Counted from the stretch's first letter, positions 35,307-44,142 are shown. The stretch is DNA of 54,100 bases from Planctomycetaceae bacterium (GCA_009778035.1 WRKP01000007.1:1-54100); one strand, 5' to 3'. Numbers and translations: made by a program. The notes: generated by a model from the letters alone, not told the origin.

Positions 35307-35423
35307 GCTTTAGGCTATAGGGTTCGTTGTTCGGAGTCTATCGTCTAACGCCTATGACCATTGCCCACATCCAATAACCCTATACCCCAAAACCTACAGT
35401 CTACAGTCTGTAGCCTACAGCCT
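35304..35423. repeat. Right repeat array
   Basis: Begins with the TAG that is the stop codon of the four-helix gene: TAGGCTTTAGGCTATAGGG then TTCGTTGTTCGGAGTCTA, a direct copy of the left array. It ends with the inverted units AACCCTATACCCC and ACCTACAGTCTACAGTCTG, directly before the pump's ATG (35431). Confidence 0.78.
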
Positions 35424-35430
35424 GCTCCCC

Positions 35431-38400
35431 ATGCTCACCACCATCATTCGCCTTTCGCTTAACAACCGAGTCCTCGTCCTCGCCCTTGCCGCTATTCTGA
35501 TGCTCGTCGGAGCCTATCAGGCAACGCAACTGCCCGTCGATGTGCTGCCGGATTTGAACCGGCCACGCGTCGTCGTCATGGTCGAATGTCCCGGTATGGC
35601 TCCCGAAGAAATCGTCGCCATCGTTACTACTCCCATCGAAACCTATCTCAACGGAGCAACAGGCGTAACCGCCCTGCGAAGTAGCACGACCGCCGGTCTC
35701 GTAGTCATCACTGCCGAATTCGATTGGAATATGGACGCAATCCGGTGCCGACAAATTGTTGATGAACGTCTGCGTCTTGCCGTCGATCAGTTGCCGCCCA
35801 ATATCGTTCCCCGCATCGCTCCGATGGGCTCCATGATGGGGCAAATTATGTATCTGACCATTTGGGATGAAAAAAACGAACTCTCCCCGATGGAAATCCG
35901 CTCGCTTGCCGACTGGACAGTACGCAGACGGATTCTCGGTTCCGGCGGTGTTTCGGAAGTTCTCGTCATCGGCGGGGACCTCAAACAATATCAAGTGCTT
36001 GCTCGGATTGATGACATGTTTCGGCATAGCGTAACCTTCGATGATATGCAAGCAGCCCTCGAAGGGAGCAACCGGAATGTTACCGGCGGCTTTCTGACCG
36101 ACCAAGGGCCGCAGGAAATTTTGGTGCGATCCATTGGCCGCATCGAAGAACTCGACGAACTGAAAAACCTTGTCGTCAAAGGCGATTCCACACCGCCGAT
36201 TCTGTTGCATCAGGTTGCCGACATCACCGCCGCCGCTGCTCCGAAAGTCGGGTCAAGCGGTGTCTATATCAAAAATCCCGACGGAACGACCATCAGTCGG
36301 CCCGGCGTGGTGCTCATCGTCGAAAAACAAGTCGGCAGCGATACCCGGGAAATTACTGAACGAATTTTACGCATTGGCGAAGAAATTCAGCAGTCAATCA
36401 ACGCAGAATATCCCAACGTCCGCATTGCTCCGCTCTATCAGCAGAGGACGTTTATTGATTTGGCCGTGGCGAATGTCGAAGAAGCATTGTATTTGGGTGC
36501 TTTCCTCGTCATGTTCACGCTTTTTTTGTTTCTGATGGATGTCCGCACGACACTCATTACGGTCATTGCGATTCCGCTTTCCATTTTCACGACGTGCTTG
36601 GTTTTTGCCTGGTTTGGATTTTCGATTAACACGATGACGCTCGGCGGATTGGTGCTTGCCGTCGGCGAACTCGTCGATAGTGCGATTGTCAATATCGAAA
36701 ACATCTATCGGCGATTGCGAGAAAATTTTCGGAAAGCCTTGGAGGAACGTTTGCCCGAAAGTACCATCATTTTTCGTGCCGCCAAAGAAGTTTGCAATGC
36801 CAATGCGAGTGCATTGTTTACGACGACCGTCGTGGTTTTTCCCATCTTTTTCCTCGAAGGCATGGAAGGCAAAATGTTCACGCCGCTGGGCATCGCCTAC
36901 GTCGTGTCGCTTCTTGCCTCGCTTACAGTTTCATTGACGCTGACTCCGGTATTGGCATATCTTCTGTTGCCGAAGAAAGCCGAACGGCACCGGGATAAAG
37001 AAACGCCGGCCATGAAATTGGTAAAATGGAGTGCGGAAAAGGCGATCCGAGTTGGTTTGACATTTCCCAAGACGGTGCTGACCTGTGCCGCTGCCGCTTT
37101 GATTGTTGCCGTCTTTGCATTTATGTCATTGCAACGGGATTTTATGCCGCCGTTCAATGAAGGAGCGCCGCAAGTCAATGTTGCCCTGACTCCCGGCACT
37201 TCGCTCAAAACCAGTGAAGCATTCAGTTCACGCATTGCCGAACAACTCTTGCAGATTGAGGGCATCACCGCTGTCGTCCGCCGAACAGGCCGTGCTGAAC
37301 TCGATGAACATGTGATGCCGGTCAGTTTATCCGAAATGATGTGTACGGTTGATTTGAAATCCGGACGAAACATTATCGACATTTTTGCGGACATCGACAA
37401 AGTCATTGCCCCGGAAAACCTGTCGGGTGCCGTTGCGTATTACGATCAACCGCTGCAACACCTGATTGCACATTTACAGACGGGCACGCGGTCGAAAATC
37501 ACGATTAAAATCCGTGCGGAAGACCCGATGCAGTTACGCCGTCCAGCGGCACTGATTCAGCAACTGATTTCCGACATTCCTGACATCGGCAATCCGCGTA
37601 TTGACCCGATTCAAATGGATATTCCGCAAATTCGGTTCAATCTCAAACGGGACGAACTGGCAATTTACGGGCTCGTTCCCGAAGAGGTCAATGCGACCAT
37701 CGAAACGGCAATGCAAGGGATTGTTACGACGCAAATTTTGGAGGGCAAGCGGACGATTGATGTGGTGCTTCGTGCTTCGGATAACTATCGGGAAAACTTG
37801 GAGGCACTCGCTCAAATGCCGATTCAAACGCCGACGGGCCAACTGATTCCGCTCTCTGCGGTGGCGGAAATTGATGCTCATGCCAGCGGCCCGAGCCGGA
37901 TTGACCACGAGGCGGGACAAACGCAAATTACGATTCAGATGAATCCGCAGACGCGAGGCTCCGTCGATGTGAAAAACGATATAGACCGCGTGTTGGAGCC
38001 GTATATGGATGAACTGACGGCTGGCGGTGTGTATCTCGAAATTACGGGACTGTTTCAGAGCGAACAGGAATCGACTCGCCGATTGGTATTGTTGAGTATG
38101 GTATCGCTCGCATGTATTTTTCTGGTGCTTTATCGGCAATTTGGTTCAGTCAACATTACGCTCCAAGTGATGTTAGCGGTGCCGTTGGCGTTGGTCGGTG
38201 CGGTGGCGGCGATAGTCATCACGGGCCAGGATCGGTCGATTTTGGGACTGATTGGAATGATTTCGCTCTGCGGCATCGTAACTCGCAATGGAATTTTGAT
38301 TATTGATCATTATTTTTACTTGGTGAAGAATGAGGGCGAGGCCTTTACGAAGGAGATGATCGTTCGGGCGGGCCGCAATCGAGCAGCACCGGTTTTGATG

Positions 38401-38619
38401 ACGGTGATGACGACGATATTTTCGTTGATTCCGATAACGTTGGCACCGGACATGCCGGGTCGGGAGATATTGTATCCGATCGCGACGGTGATTGTTGGCG
38501 GATTGATCGCATCGACGTTGGTGGAGTTTTTTGTACGGCCGGCACTGTTTTGGACATTTGGTCGCAAGACGGCGGCGAGGCTTATCGAGCGCGAAGCGTC
38601 TGTGGAGTCCGTGGCGTGA
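35431..38619 (+). CDS. cusA: Heavy-metal efflux RND pump, CusA/CzcA family (1062 aa)
   Basis: Proton-driven inner-membrane exporter of metal ions. Twelve membrane helices in the RND pattern: helix 1 VLVLALAAILMLVGAYQATQ, then the first periplasmic loop, helices 2-6 (from YLGAFLVMFTLFLFLMD), second loop, helices 8-12. The helix-4 motif GGLVLAVGELVDSAIVNIEN has the Asp and Glu of the HME-RND proton path and is closer to CusA than to CzcA. The start is ATG 35431 with only repeat sequence upstream and no Shine-Dalgarno. The metal cannot be told; Cu/Ag or divalent Co/Zn/Cd are both possible. No outer-membrane channel gene is present here. Confidence 0.93.
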   Translation: MLTTIIRLSLNNRVLVLALAAILMLVGAYQATQLPVDVLPDLNRPRVVVMVECPGMAPEEIVAIVTTPIETYLNGATGVTALRSSTTAGLVVITAEFDWNMDAIRCRQIVDERLRLAVDQLPPNIVPRIAPMGSMMGQIMYLTIWDEKNELSPMEIRSLADWTVRRRILGSGGVSEVLVIGGDLKQYQVLARIDDMFRHSVTFDDMQAALEGSNRNVTGGFLTDQGPQEILVRSIGRIEELDELKNLVVKGDSTPPILLHQVADITAAAAPKVGSSGVYIKNPDGTTISRPGVVLIVEKQVGSDTREITERILRIGEEIQQSINAEYPNVRIAPLYQQRTFIDLAVANVEEALYLGAFLVMFTLFLFLMDVRTTLITVIAIPLSIFTTCLVFAWFGFSINTMTLGGLVLAVGELVDSAIVNIENIYRRLRENFRKALEERLPESTIIFRAAKEVCNANASALFTTTVVVFPIFFLEGMEGKMFTPLGIAYVVSLLASLTVSLTLTPVLAYLLLPKKAERHRDKETPAMKLVKWSAEKAIRVGLTFPKTVLTCAAAALIVAVFAFMSLQRDFMPPFNEGAPQVNVALTPGTSLKTSEAFSSRIAEQLLQIEGITAVVRRTGRAELDEHVMPVSLSEMMCTVDLKSGRNIIDIFADIDKVIAPENLSGAVAYYDQPLQHLIAHLQTGTRSKITIKIRAEDPMQLRRPAALIQQLISDIPDIGNPRIDPIQMDIPQIRFNLKRDELAIYGLVPEEVNATIETAMQGIVTTQILEGKRTIDVVLRASDNYRENLEALAQMPIQTPTGQLIPLSAVAEIDAHASGPSRIDHEAGQTQITIQMNPQTRGSVDVKNDIDRVLEPYMDELTAGGVYLEITGLFQSEQESTRRLVLLSMVSLACIFLVLYRQFGSVNITLQVMLAVPLALVGAVAAIVITGQDRSILGLIGMISLCGIVTRNGILIIDHYFYLVKNEGEAFTKEMIVRAGRNRAAPVLMTVMTTIFSLIPITLAPDMPGREILYPIATVIVGGLIASTLVEFFVRPALFWTFGRKTAARLIEREASVESVA

Positions 38620-38629
38620 GCACCGGAAA

Positions 38630-38662
38630 CATTTTGCGCCTCGCCCTGCGAGACGCAAAATG
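38630..38662. terminator. Hairpin between convergent genes
   Basis: CATTTTGCG (38630-38638) pairs with CGCAAAATG (38654-38662), with CTCG/CGAG pairing inside. It lies between the pump gene and the lipoprotein on the other strand, so it can stop transcription from either side. Confidence 0.65.
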
Positions 38663-38691
38663 CCGGGAATGTTAGCGGTTTTGGAAAACCA

Positions 38692-39096
38692 TCACAACTC
38701 CAGCAGCATTCCCGATAATGGAGGGGTGCCCGGCGGGTCATCCTCCATCACAATATCTAAATGGAGCGGCTTGCCCGGCTCCACGACGATTTCCAAGCCG
38801 GACGTCGCCGTCGAAGTGTACTTGCGTGGAACGACAACCCCTATTCTGGGTACAATCGTTCCGCGATACGTCCCCGGCGGCACGCGGTCGCCAGGCTTCG
38901 CCTGGAAAAGTGCAAAATGGCCCTGTGAGTCCATATAGCCAATCACATTGGTGGCCTCATTGTCAAATACGATGTCGCCCTCCGTAAAGGGAGTTCCATC
39001 CGAATACTTGACCGTTCCCGTCACTTTTGTACCACCGCCGCAGCCGACGATCATCAGCGAGGTCAGCAGTATTGCTAATAGGTATAATTTTTTCAT
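38692..39096 (-). CDS. Lipoprotein with carboxypeptidase-regulatory-like fold (134 aa)
   Basis: Signal MKKLYLLAILLTSLMIVGC with the lipobox IVGC, so lipid-anchored after export. The rest is a short transthyretin-like beta-sandwich: KVTGTVKYSDGTPFTEGDIVF and PPGTYRGTIVPR are typical of the small planctomycete lipoproteins encoded behind DUF1559 genes. ATG 39096 is chosen because of the signal peptide. Order on the minus strand is DUF1559, repeat copy 3, this gene, probably one module. The same pairing is seen at 46950-48836. Confidence 0.8.
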   Translation of the reverse strand: MKKLYLLAILLTSLMIVGCGGGTKVTGTVKYSDGTPFTEGDIVFDNEATNVIGYMDSQGHFALFQAKPGDRVPPGTYRGTIVPRIGVVVPRKYTSTATSGLEIVVEPGKPLHLDIVMEDDPPGTPPLSGMLLEL

Positions 39097-39125
39097 GATT
39101 TTATGATTGTAAAGTGTTTGTATAT

Positions 39126-39144
39126 TCCGCCCTGCTAGGGCGGA
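39126..39144. repeat. Perfect hairpin TCCGCCCT-GCT-AGGGCGGA
   Basis: Eight-base stem with a three-base loop between the DUF1559 gene and the lipoprotein gene. On the plus strand it is followed by T-rich sequence. It may reduce read-through into the lipoprotein gene or be a processing site. Confidence 0.55.
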
Positions 39145-39168
39145 TCCATTTTTATTTTGGCCGCAAGC

Positions 39169-39196
39169 CGTCATTCCGGCGTGCGCCGGGATGACG
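39169..39196. repeat. Dispersed REP-like repeat, copy 3 (single unit)
   Basis: CGTCATTCCGGC-GTGC-GCCGGGATGACG, followed by ATTTTTTGTCCAAAGCAAAA, a tail shared with copy 4 at 48980. It lies inside the DUF1559-lipoprotein module. Confidence 0.8.
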
Positions 39197-39243
39197 ATTT
39201 TTTGTCCAAAGCAAAAATAAATACGTTCTAATGTTACCGGACA

Positions 39244-40490
39244 CTACGGCATTGCCGTACCTGTACCATCGGACACGTGGATAAGTTGCGTAACCACCCG
39301 CGAGGAGGTCGTTACAGGGAAGGCCCTCACAGAACCATCTCCTATTACAAAATTGGTGACTCCGGGATGCCAACTTCCAATGCGGGTGAACATATCGGCG
39401 GTGCCAGTCCTGGGGCGTGCAAGCGGCCCCTGAGACCACGCAGCACCGTCATCAAACCATCGGTTATTGGCACCCACAATCCAACCTCGGGCAAACTGAG
39501 TTCCCATCGAATTACCAGTCGCAGAGTCGTGGGCCGTCAAAAAACCACAATCGGCTCGTGACTGACCGCCGCCGAATACCCAGCATGAATTGATCCCATG
39601 ACCTCCATCATCGGTTCCGAGTGCTTTTTCTCCAAAAATGAGTTGATTACTCGATCCATCTCGCCAGTAGGCCATGGTATCCCGGGGGCTCCAAGTCGTA
39701 ATGACCGGAGCACTCCCCCTGCGAGTATTGTCATAATCGCTGGTTGCCATCCTAAACGGGCCATAGTGCTCTATGCGTCTAGTTGAGGTAGTACCAAGCC
39801 CTGCCCAGTAAAATGCCGTTACACCATCCGGGTTTCGCATTTGCCCGCCGACCACGAGGGTAATGTAATCACTGAGCGGGCCGGGAAAGTAAGATTCCCG
39901 CGAATCCGGGTCACCACTGCCCGCTCGTGTGCGTGCAACTCCCCCGCGACGGGTGGGACATTTTTTAACCGGCACCCCTCCGAGGGCATCTTTTTCCGCA
40001 TCGGTAAGCGAATCATACCAAATAAACTCGGCAGGATTACCCATCAGCGCATCGTTGTTGCCGGGCGTGATGAGTTCTTTCAGAATGTCGGTCCGGGGAT
40101 GCGGGGCCTCATCGGTTTTGCCGTCTGCAAGGAGTTCGTATGTGGCACTTTGTTCGAGAAAAGGCCAAAGTAAGGGGAAAATGCTTGCTCGGGCTGGTGC
40201 GATAATCACGGGCACAAGCCCGTCGTTGTAAGTGTTGCTAAAGTTGTGTACCGCAAGGCCCATCTGCTTCATATGGTTGGTACACTGCATTCTCCGGGCG
40301 GCTTCGCGAGCGGCCTGCACGGCGGGCAAGAGGAGTGCGACGAGCATGCCGATGATGGCAATGACGACGAGGAGTTCGACGAGCGTGAAACCTCGTTTTC
40401 GCACGGAATGGGACGCGTAAGCGGGCGTTTCGTGTTTTCCTATTTTGCCCCCCCCCCCCAGTTTAACATTTTATTGCGAACAGTTCTCAT
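39244..40490 (-). CDS. DUF1559 prepilin-like protein with G-tract leader, out of frame at tract length 12
   Basis: ATG 40490 stands eight bases after AAAAGGAG and opens [11 protein letters not shown], then a run of 12 G. As written this frame stops at TAG after GGGAK. The pilin body ([20 protein letters not shown] and [20 protein letters not shown]) lies in another frame, which can start only at GTG 40404. With 10 or 13 G the ATG would be in frame with the body, the G-coded Gly run falling in the leader that prepilin peptidase removes. The DUF1559 body continues to [12 protein letters not shown] near the C-terminus and is complete. The leader is nearly identical to that at 46950. Expected role: inner-membrane or surface pseudopilin. 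Confidence 0.82.
40448..40459 (-). repeat. Homopolymer tract, 12 G on the coding strand
   Basis: Uninterrupted C12 on the plus strand, inside codons 11-14 of the DUF1559 leader. One base more or two fewer would open the frame. Confidence 0.85.
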
Positions 40491-40531
40491 GGTTTAGTCT
40501 CCTTTTATAATTGGAAATGATTGACGCCCCC

Positions 40532-40560
40532 ATGGTACCATAGACGGACGGCAAAGTCAA
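40532..40560 (-). promoter_or_regulatory. Promoter of the G-tract DUF1559 gene (minus strand)
   Basis: TTGACT (40560-40555), 17-base spacer, TACCAT (40537-40532). It supports the use of ATG 40490, giving an untranslated leader of about 35 bases with AAAAGGAG. Confidence 0.6.
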
Positions 40561-40593
40561 CAAGGAGAGGATGAAAATTGCGGTTTCGCCCTA

Positions 40594-43500
40594 TCACGAC
40601 TGCAACAGCGACAACAACATCTGACGCGTTTGACTCGATTGCTGTAAAACCGATACCGATGATTGAAATAATAACTGCTGACGCGTCAAATTCGAGGATT
40701 CCATCGCGAAATCCGCATCCGCGATCTTACTCCGTGCATCTGTCTCTATCGTGATCGCATCCCGTAAATTGTCCATATTCCGCTCTATCTGCGAACGCTG
40801 AATCGCTCCCAAACGGCCACGCATTGCCGTTACCTGCACCTGCGCCTCCTCAAGAATCCGAAATGCCCGATGAGGATTGTTCAATAAACTGTACTCGCCG
40901 TCCGTCTTCAGTTGCGATAACGTCCCGCTTTCCCCACCCAATGCCGTCGAATGCGAACTCTGAATGCCAATCCGTATCTGCTGCGTCCAAGTGGCCTGCG
41001 GACCTAATTGCATCAAGGTTCCGCCGCCGGAAATCCGAAATCCAAAGACATCGCCCGCCAAAACCGACGGATCCGTCGTGATTTCGATGTCCAAATCCGT
41101 TGTTGCCGATTTCGCCGTTCGGCCCTCTCCAATCGCCGCCCGGCCATTGATTTCCGCGACAATGTCCACGCCAAATGTCTTTTCCGTCAGCACCCCATAT
41201 CGGTCAACGACAGGCAATTCGCCATGCGTTGTCCATAGGTCCACAAATTCCTTGCTGCCGTAGCCGACCGAATGGAAGACAATACCCAAACTGACATTGT
41301 CGGTTGCTCCAATCATCGGGGCACCCATCGTCGCACCAACCGAGTTGACCTGCAAGAGCCCGAAATCGCCGATTTGCACCAATCCGCTGCCGTTGGGAAC
41401 AACGGATGTTCCCTCCACAAACGGCGGCAACGATGCCGAAAACATATCGCTGATGTCCGGCGTCGAATTGATTAAATCGACAATTTGCTCCGCCGTCGGC
41501 GGATTGCCCGGATCAATGCCAATCGTCAACTGTTTTGATTGCGCATTGTACGAAATCCGAGGGCCGGAAAAGTCCGTTACGACGAGGATTTCCGTGTTGT
41601 TGAACTGTGCATCCGCCCGATTGGATTGGACATTAAACGTCGAATGCACGCCGCCTGACGCAACGATGGAGCCATACGCCCTGGCATCAATCGGCAAGAT
41701 TCCACCGGAAAGCACCGCCCGGTCGCTCGATGTAATCGTTCCTTGCCCGTCGGAATGAGCAGGCAACGAAGCGGCAAACAATGTATTCAGTGCCGGATCG
41801 CTGTTGATGAGAGCAACGATTTCCTCCGCCGTTGAGGGCTCGGTTGGACTAATCATCACCGTCAACTGTTTGAGGATCGGGTCATACACGGCGGCAGGGC
41901 CCGTCGCGTCCGTCAGAACCCGCACCGAAACATTATTGTACGCCGCCCCGGCATGCTTGGCCGTAATCGTCCAATCCGCATTATGCCCGCCGTTGGATGA
42001 AATGGTCGCCGTCGCAAAACCTTCGCGGACATCGTTGCCGTGACTCGTAAAGTGAACGTCGGGATGGCCATCGGGCGGACAAGGTTGCGACAAATCAAAC
42101 GTCGGCGACAGCAATCCCGTCCCGAAACCGGCTTGCCCGATGGTGCAGGCCGTCAAGTTGATATTGCTTGGGTCAATGTTCGCAACGCTGATTCCCCAGC
42201 GTTCGAGCACCGCCATCGACTCTTCGGTTGCCGGAGCATTGAAAAACTTGACGAGGTCATTGGCCGTCGTTTTGATGTGTCCATTCTCATCGGTTTCCAG
42301 ATGGACGACAAGGTATCCCGGCGATACAGTACCGCCGGAAGTTTGTCCGAGTTGCGCATCAATCCCGAGGTAGGCATCGCTGCTAAATCGCGGCGGGTCA
42401 TCCATCGGATACGAAGCGTGCGGAACGAGCGAGAATCGGCTATTGACCTCGGGACTGTCCGCAACGAGTTGCCGAAGGTCTTCCATCGAAAAATCCGGTC
42501 GGTCGGGATCATCCGCTCGGCCCGTGAAGTCGATGGAAAAGATGACCGACCGGCTGACGGGATCAAATTCGGCGAATTCGTCGGGCGCATCGCGGAAAAT
42601 GATTTTAACGTCATCGCCTTCGGGCCCCTGCATCAAGGAACGCAGCGTGAAGGATGTTCCCGGCTCAAAACCTTGGACTTGGGCAACGGCGTGGGTATAG
42701 ACTGCCGGATAGGTGGTATCATCGACGGAGAGCGGCGTGCCGGGCGTGCTTGAAAACTTAATTGCCGGCGACCCTGCCGGGGCGAGAAATTGCAACAGAT
42801 TGTTCTCGTTGATGCAGCCGTAGTATCCAATTTCGGCAAAGGGCGTTACCGTGCCGAGTCCGGTCGTTCCGCTGGGCAACGATGCGGTAACACGGCCTGT
42901 TCCGTCAAGATTTTTAAGGAGCGGCGAAGTATTGAGCAGCGTAACAACTTGCTCCGCCGTGGTCAAAACATCCCCGCCGGGCTGCGTTTGCAAGACGACT
43001 TCGACGATGGTGGGATTGTTTCCGTCGCCCTCGGCAACGTTGAGCCGCAGTTCGTCGTTTCCTTCGCGCGGTGCGGTGTAACGGAAGACGAAGTTGCCCG
43101 CAGCCGTACCGGGTTCGCTGGCGGTAACGAGAACGTCGTTATTTTTGCCGTAAGAAGTCAACACGATGCTGCCGGGATTGGACTTTGCAAAAACGGTCGC
43201 GCCGACGCCCGTTGAGTCGCTGATGAGGTTGATGGCGTCGGCAATGTCCTGAACCGTGGCTTCCCGATCGAATGAAAAAGATGTGTATCCGCCGGTTCCG
43301 CCGATGGTGAACGACGTATCAGTCTTGAGCGTACCGTAGGGATAATAGAGTTCGGCCTGCCGGGCAGGTTCTTGAACCTGCATCGCGATGTCCTTTTCGG
43401 TGCGTCCTTGGAAGTTGGCTTGGTTGATGGTGAGCAGCGAAACTTTGCTGGAATCGAGGCCGTGAGTATTGAAATCGAGCGAGCCGTCGAGCAGTTTTTG

Positions 43501-43920
43501 TCCCTGGAAAGAGGTCGTTGCGGAAATGAAGTTGATGGTTTCGATGATTGCATCGGCCTGCATTTGGAGGGATGCGAGCGTTTCGGGCGTTTCCCCGCCG
43601 GTGCTGGCGGCATTGGTAATCAGGCCGCGAAGGTCGTTGAGAAGGGTATTGACTTGATTGAGGGCCGTATCTACGGTGGCGATGAGAGAGGTATTTCGTT
43701 CGCAGTTGGTAACGGCTTGGGACTTGGTAACGATGTCGAATTTCATTGCGGTACTGGCAACGAAACCGACGGGATCATCCTTTGCGGTATGGATACGCAG
43801 GCCGGACGAGAGATTGCGAATGGATTGAGTGAGAGCGGAGTCGGCTTGTTGCAGGGCTTGTCGGCCACGCAGGGAACTGACATTAACGAGTAGATTGATG
43901 GGACTGACTGCAGTGGGCAT
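40594..43920 (-). CDS. fliC: Giant flagellin (1108 aa)
   Basis: The N-terminal D0/D1 region is typical (SLRGRQALQQADSALTQSIRNLSSGLRI, then helices with DDPVGFVAS and ALNQVNTLLNDLRGLI), and the C-terminal D0 ends LLFQSSVSVLQQSSQTRQMLLSLLQS (motifs given in part). Between them about 850 residues of beta-rich insert make it about twice the length of common flagellins. The insert has at least two related Flagellin_IN-like units at about 640-735 and 755-840 (ITAKHAGAAYNNVSVRVLTD and VQSNRADAQFNNTEILVVTD), each followed by a EIVALINS/QIVDLINS helix. The protein is exported by the flagellar system and forms the filament. An inverted repeat ATCGG-TTATT-CCGAT lies about 45 bases upstream. Confidence 0.88.
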   Translation of the reverse strand: MPTAVSPINLLVNVSSLRGRQALQQADSALTQSIRNLSSGLRIHTAKDDPVGFVASTAMKFDIVTKSQAVTNCERNTSLIATVDTALNQVNTLLNDLRGLITNAASTGGETPETLASLQMQADAIIETINFISATTSFQGQKLLDGSLDFNTHGLDSSKVSLLTINQANFQGRTEKDIAMQVQEPARQAELYYPYGTLKTDTSFTIGGTGGYTSFSFDREATVQDIADAINLISDSTGVGATVFAKSNPGSIVLTSYGKNNDVLVTASEPGTAAGNFVFRYTAPREGNDELRLNVAEGDGNNPTIVEVVLQTQPGGDVLTTAEQVVTLLNTSPLLKNLDGTGRVTASLPSGTTGLGTVTPFAEIGYYGCINENNLLQFLAPAGSPAIKFSSTPGTPLSVDDTTYPAVYTHAVAQVQGFEPGTSFTLRSLMQGPEGDDVKIIFRDAPDEFAEFDPVSRSVIFSIDFTGRADDPDRPDFSMEDLRQLVADSPEVNSRFSLVPHASYPMDDPPRFSSDAYLGIDAQLGQTSGGTVSPGYLVVHLETDENGHIKTTANDLVKFFNAPATEESMAVLERWGISVANIDPSNINLTACTIGQAGFGTGLLSPTFDLSQPCPPDGHPDVHFTSHGNDVREGFATATISSNGGHNADWTITAKHAGAAYNNVSVRVLTDATGPAAVYDPILKQLTVMISPTEPSTAEEIVALINSDPALNTLFAASLPAHSDGQGTITSSDRAVLSGGILPIDARAYGSIVASGGVHSTFNVQSNRADAQFNNTEILVVTDFSGPRISYNAQSKQLTIGIDPGNPPTAEQIVDLINSTPDISDMFSASLPPFVEGTSVVPNGSGLVQIGDFGLLQVNSVGATMGAPMIGATDNVSLGIVFHSVGYGSKEFVDLWTTHGELPVVDRYGVLTEKTFGVDIVAEINGRAAIGEGRTAKSATTDLDIEITTDPSVLAGDVFGFRISGGGTLMQLGPQATWTQQIRIGIQSSHSTALGGESGTLSQLKTDGEYSLLNNPHRAFRILEEAQVQVTAMRGRLGAIQRSQIERNMDNLRDAITIETDARSKIADADFAMESSNLTRQQLLFQSSVSVLQQSSQTRQMLLSLLQS

Positions 43921-44142
43921 AGAACCGTTGGCGCATCGCAGGCGACGGACTAACAGGGGTATCGGTTATTCCGATTGTAGGGCTTGAGGGAATTTTGGCG
44001 GGAATTAGGCATTTTGCCGGACAATGTGTGAGAATCTGCACGTCCCGTGTTGCCGCCCGGCGGTCGGCTGCCTACCTTTTGGTGTTCAATCTGAAACTTG
44101 CGAATCTACTAAATACACTCGCCCCCTGCTTGCCGTTTACGG
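43921..44142. other. Divergent intergenic region, flagellin and purM
   Basis: Contains the inverted repeat ATCGG-TTATT-CCGAT (about 43959-43973) upstream of the flagellin, a TACAAT on the minus strand near 43979-43974, and the CCGCCCGGCGG palindrome near 44054. A weak likeness to a sigma-28 -10 (ACCGATAC) overlaps the inverted repeat on the minus strand. No gene. Confidence 0.4.

Larger units (their letters stand above)
34840..35430 (+). mobile_element. Repeat-bounded four-helix-bundle cassette inserted between efflux adaptor and pump
   Basis: Between the adaptor stop and the pump start lies a 590-base block: repeat array with a long hairpin, the four-helix-bundle gene, then a second array of the same units. 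The left and right copies share the unit TAGGCTTTAGGCTRTAGGGTTCGTTGTT in direct orientation, each followed further on by the inverted form (AACCCTA...ACAGTCTA...AGCCTAC). Adaptor and pump genes are normally adjacent in such operons, so the block is best read as an insertion. No transposase is inside it. Confidence 0.6.

Noticed and set aside
34843-35423. CRISPR array or tandem microsatellite in the TAGGCT repeats
   Set aside because: No spacers of constant length and no cas genes; units are degenerate and arranged as hairpin arms.
40448-40459. G tracts as pure sequencing error
   Set aside because: Not excluded, but two loci with the same leader and tract position, each with promoter and ribosome binding site leading to the tract, make a real homopolymer the better reading; only the exact lengths are doubtful.
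43372-43893. Long open frames opposite the flagellin, alaS and leuB genes
   Set aside because: They are antisense shadows created by codon bias of the real genes; no ribosome binding site or family likeness.
43950-43980. Sigma-28 type flagellin promoter
   Set aside because: The -10 likeness (ACCGATAC) matches 6 of 8 positions but no matching -35 was found; kept only as a note.
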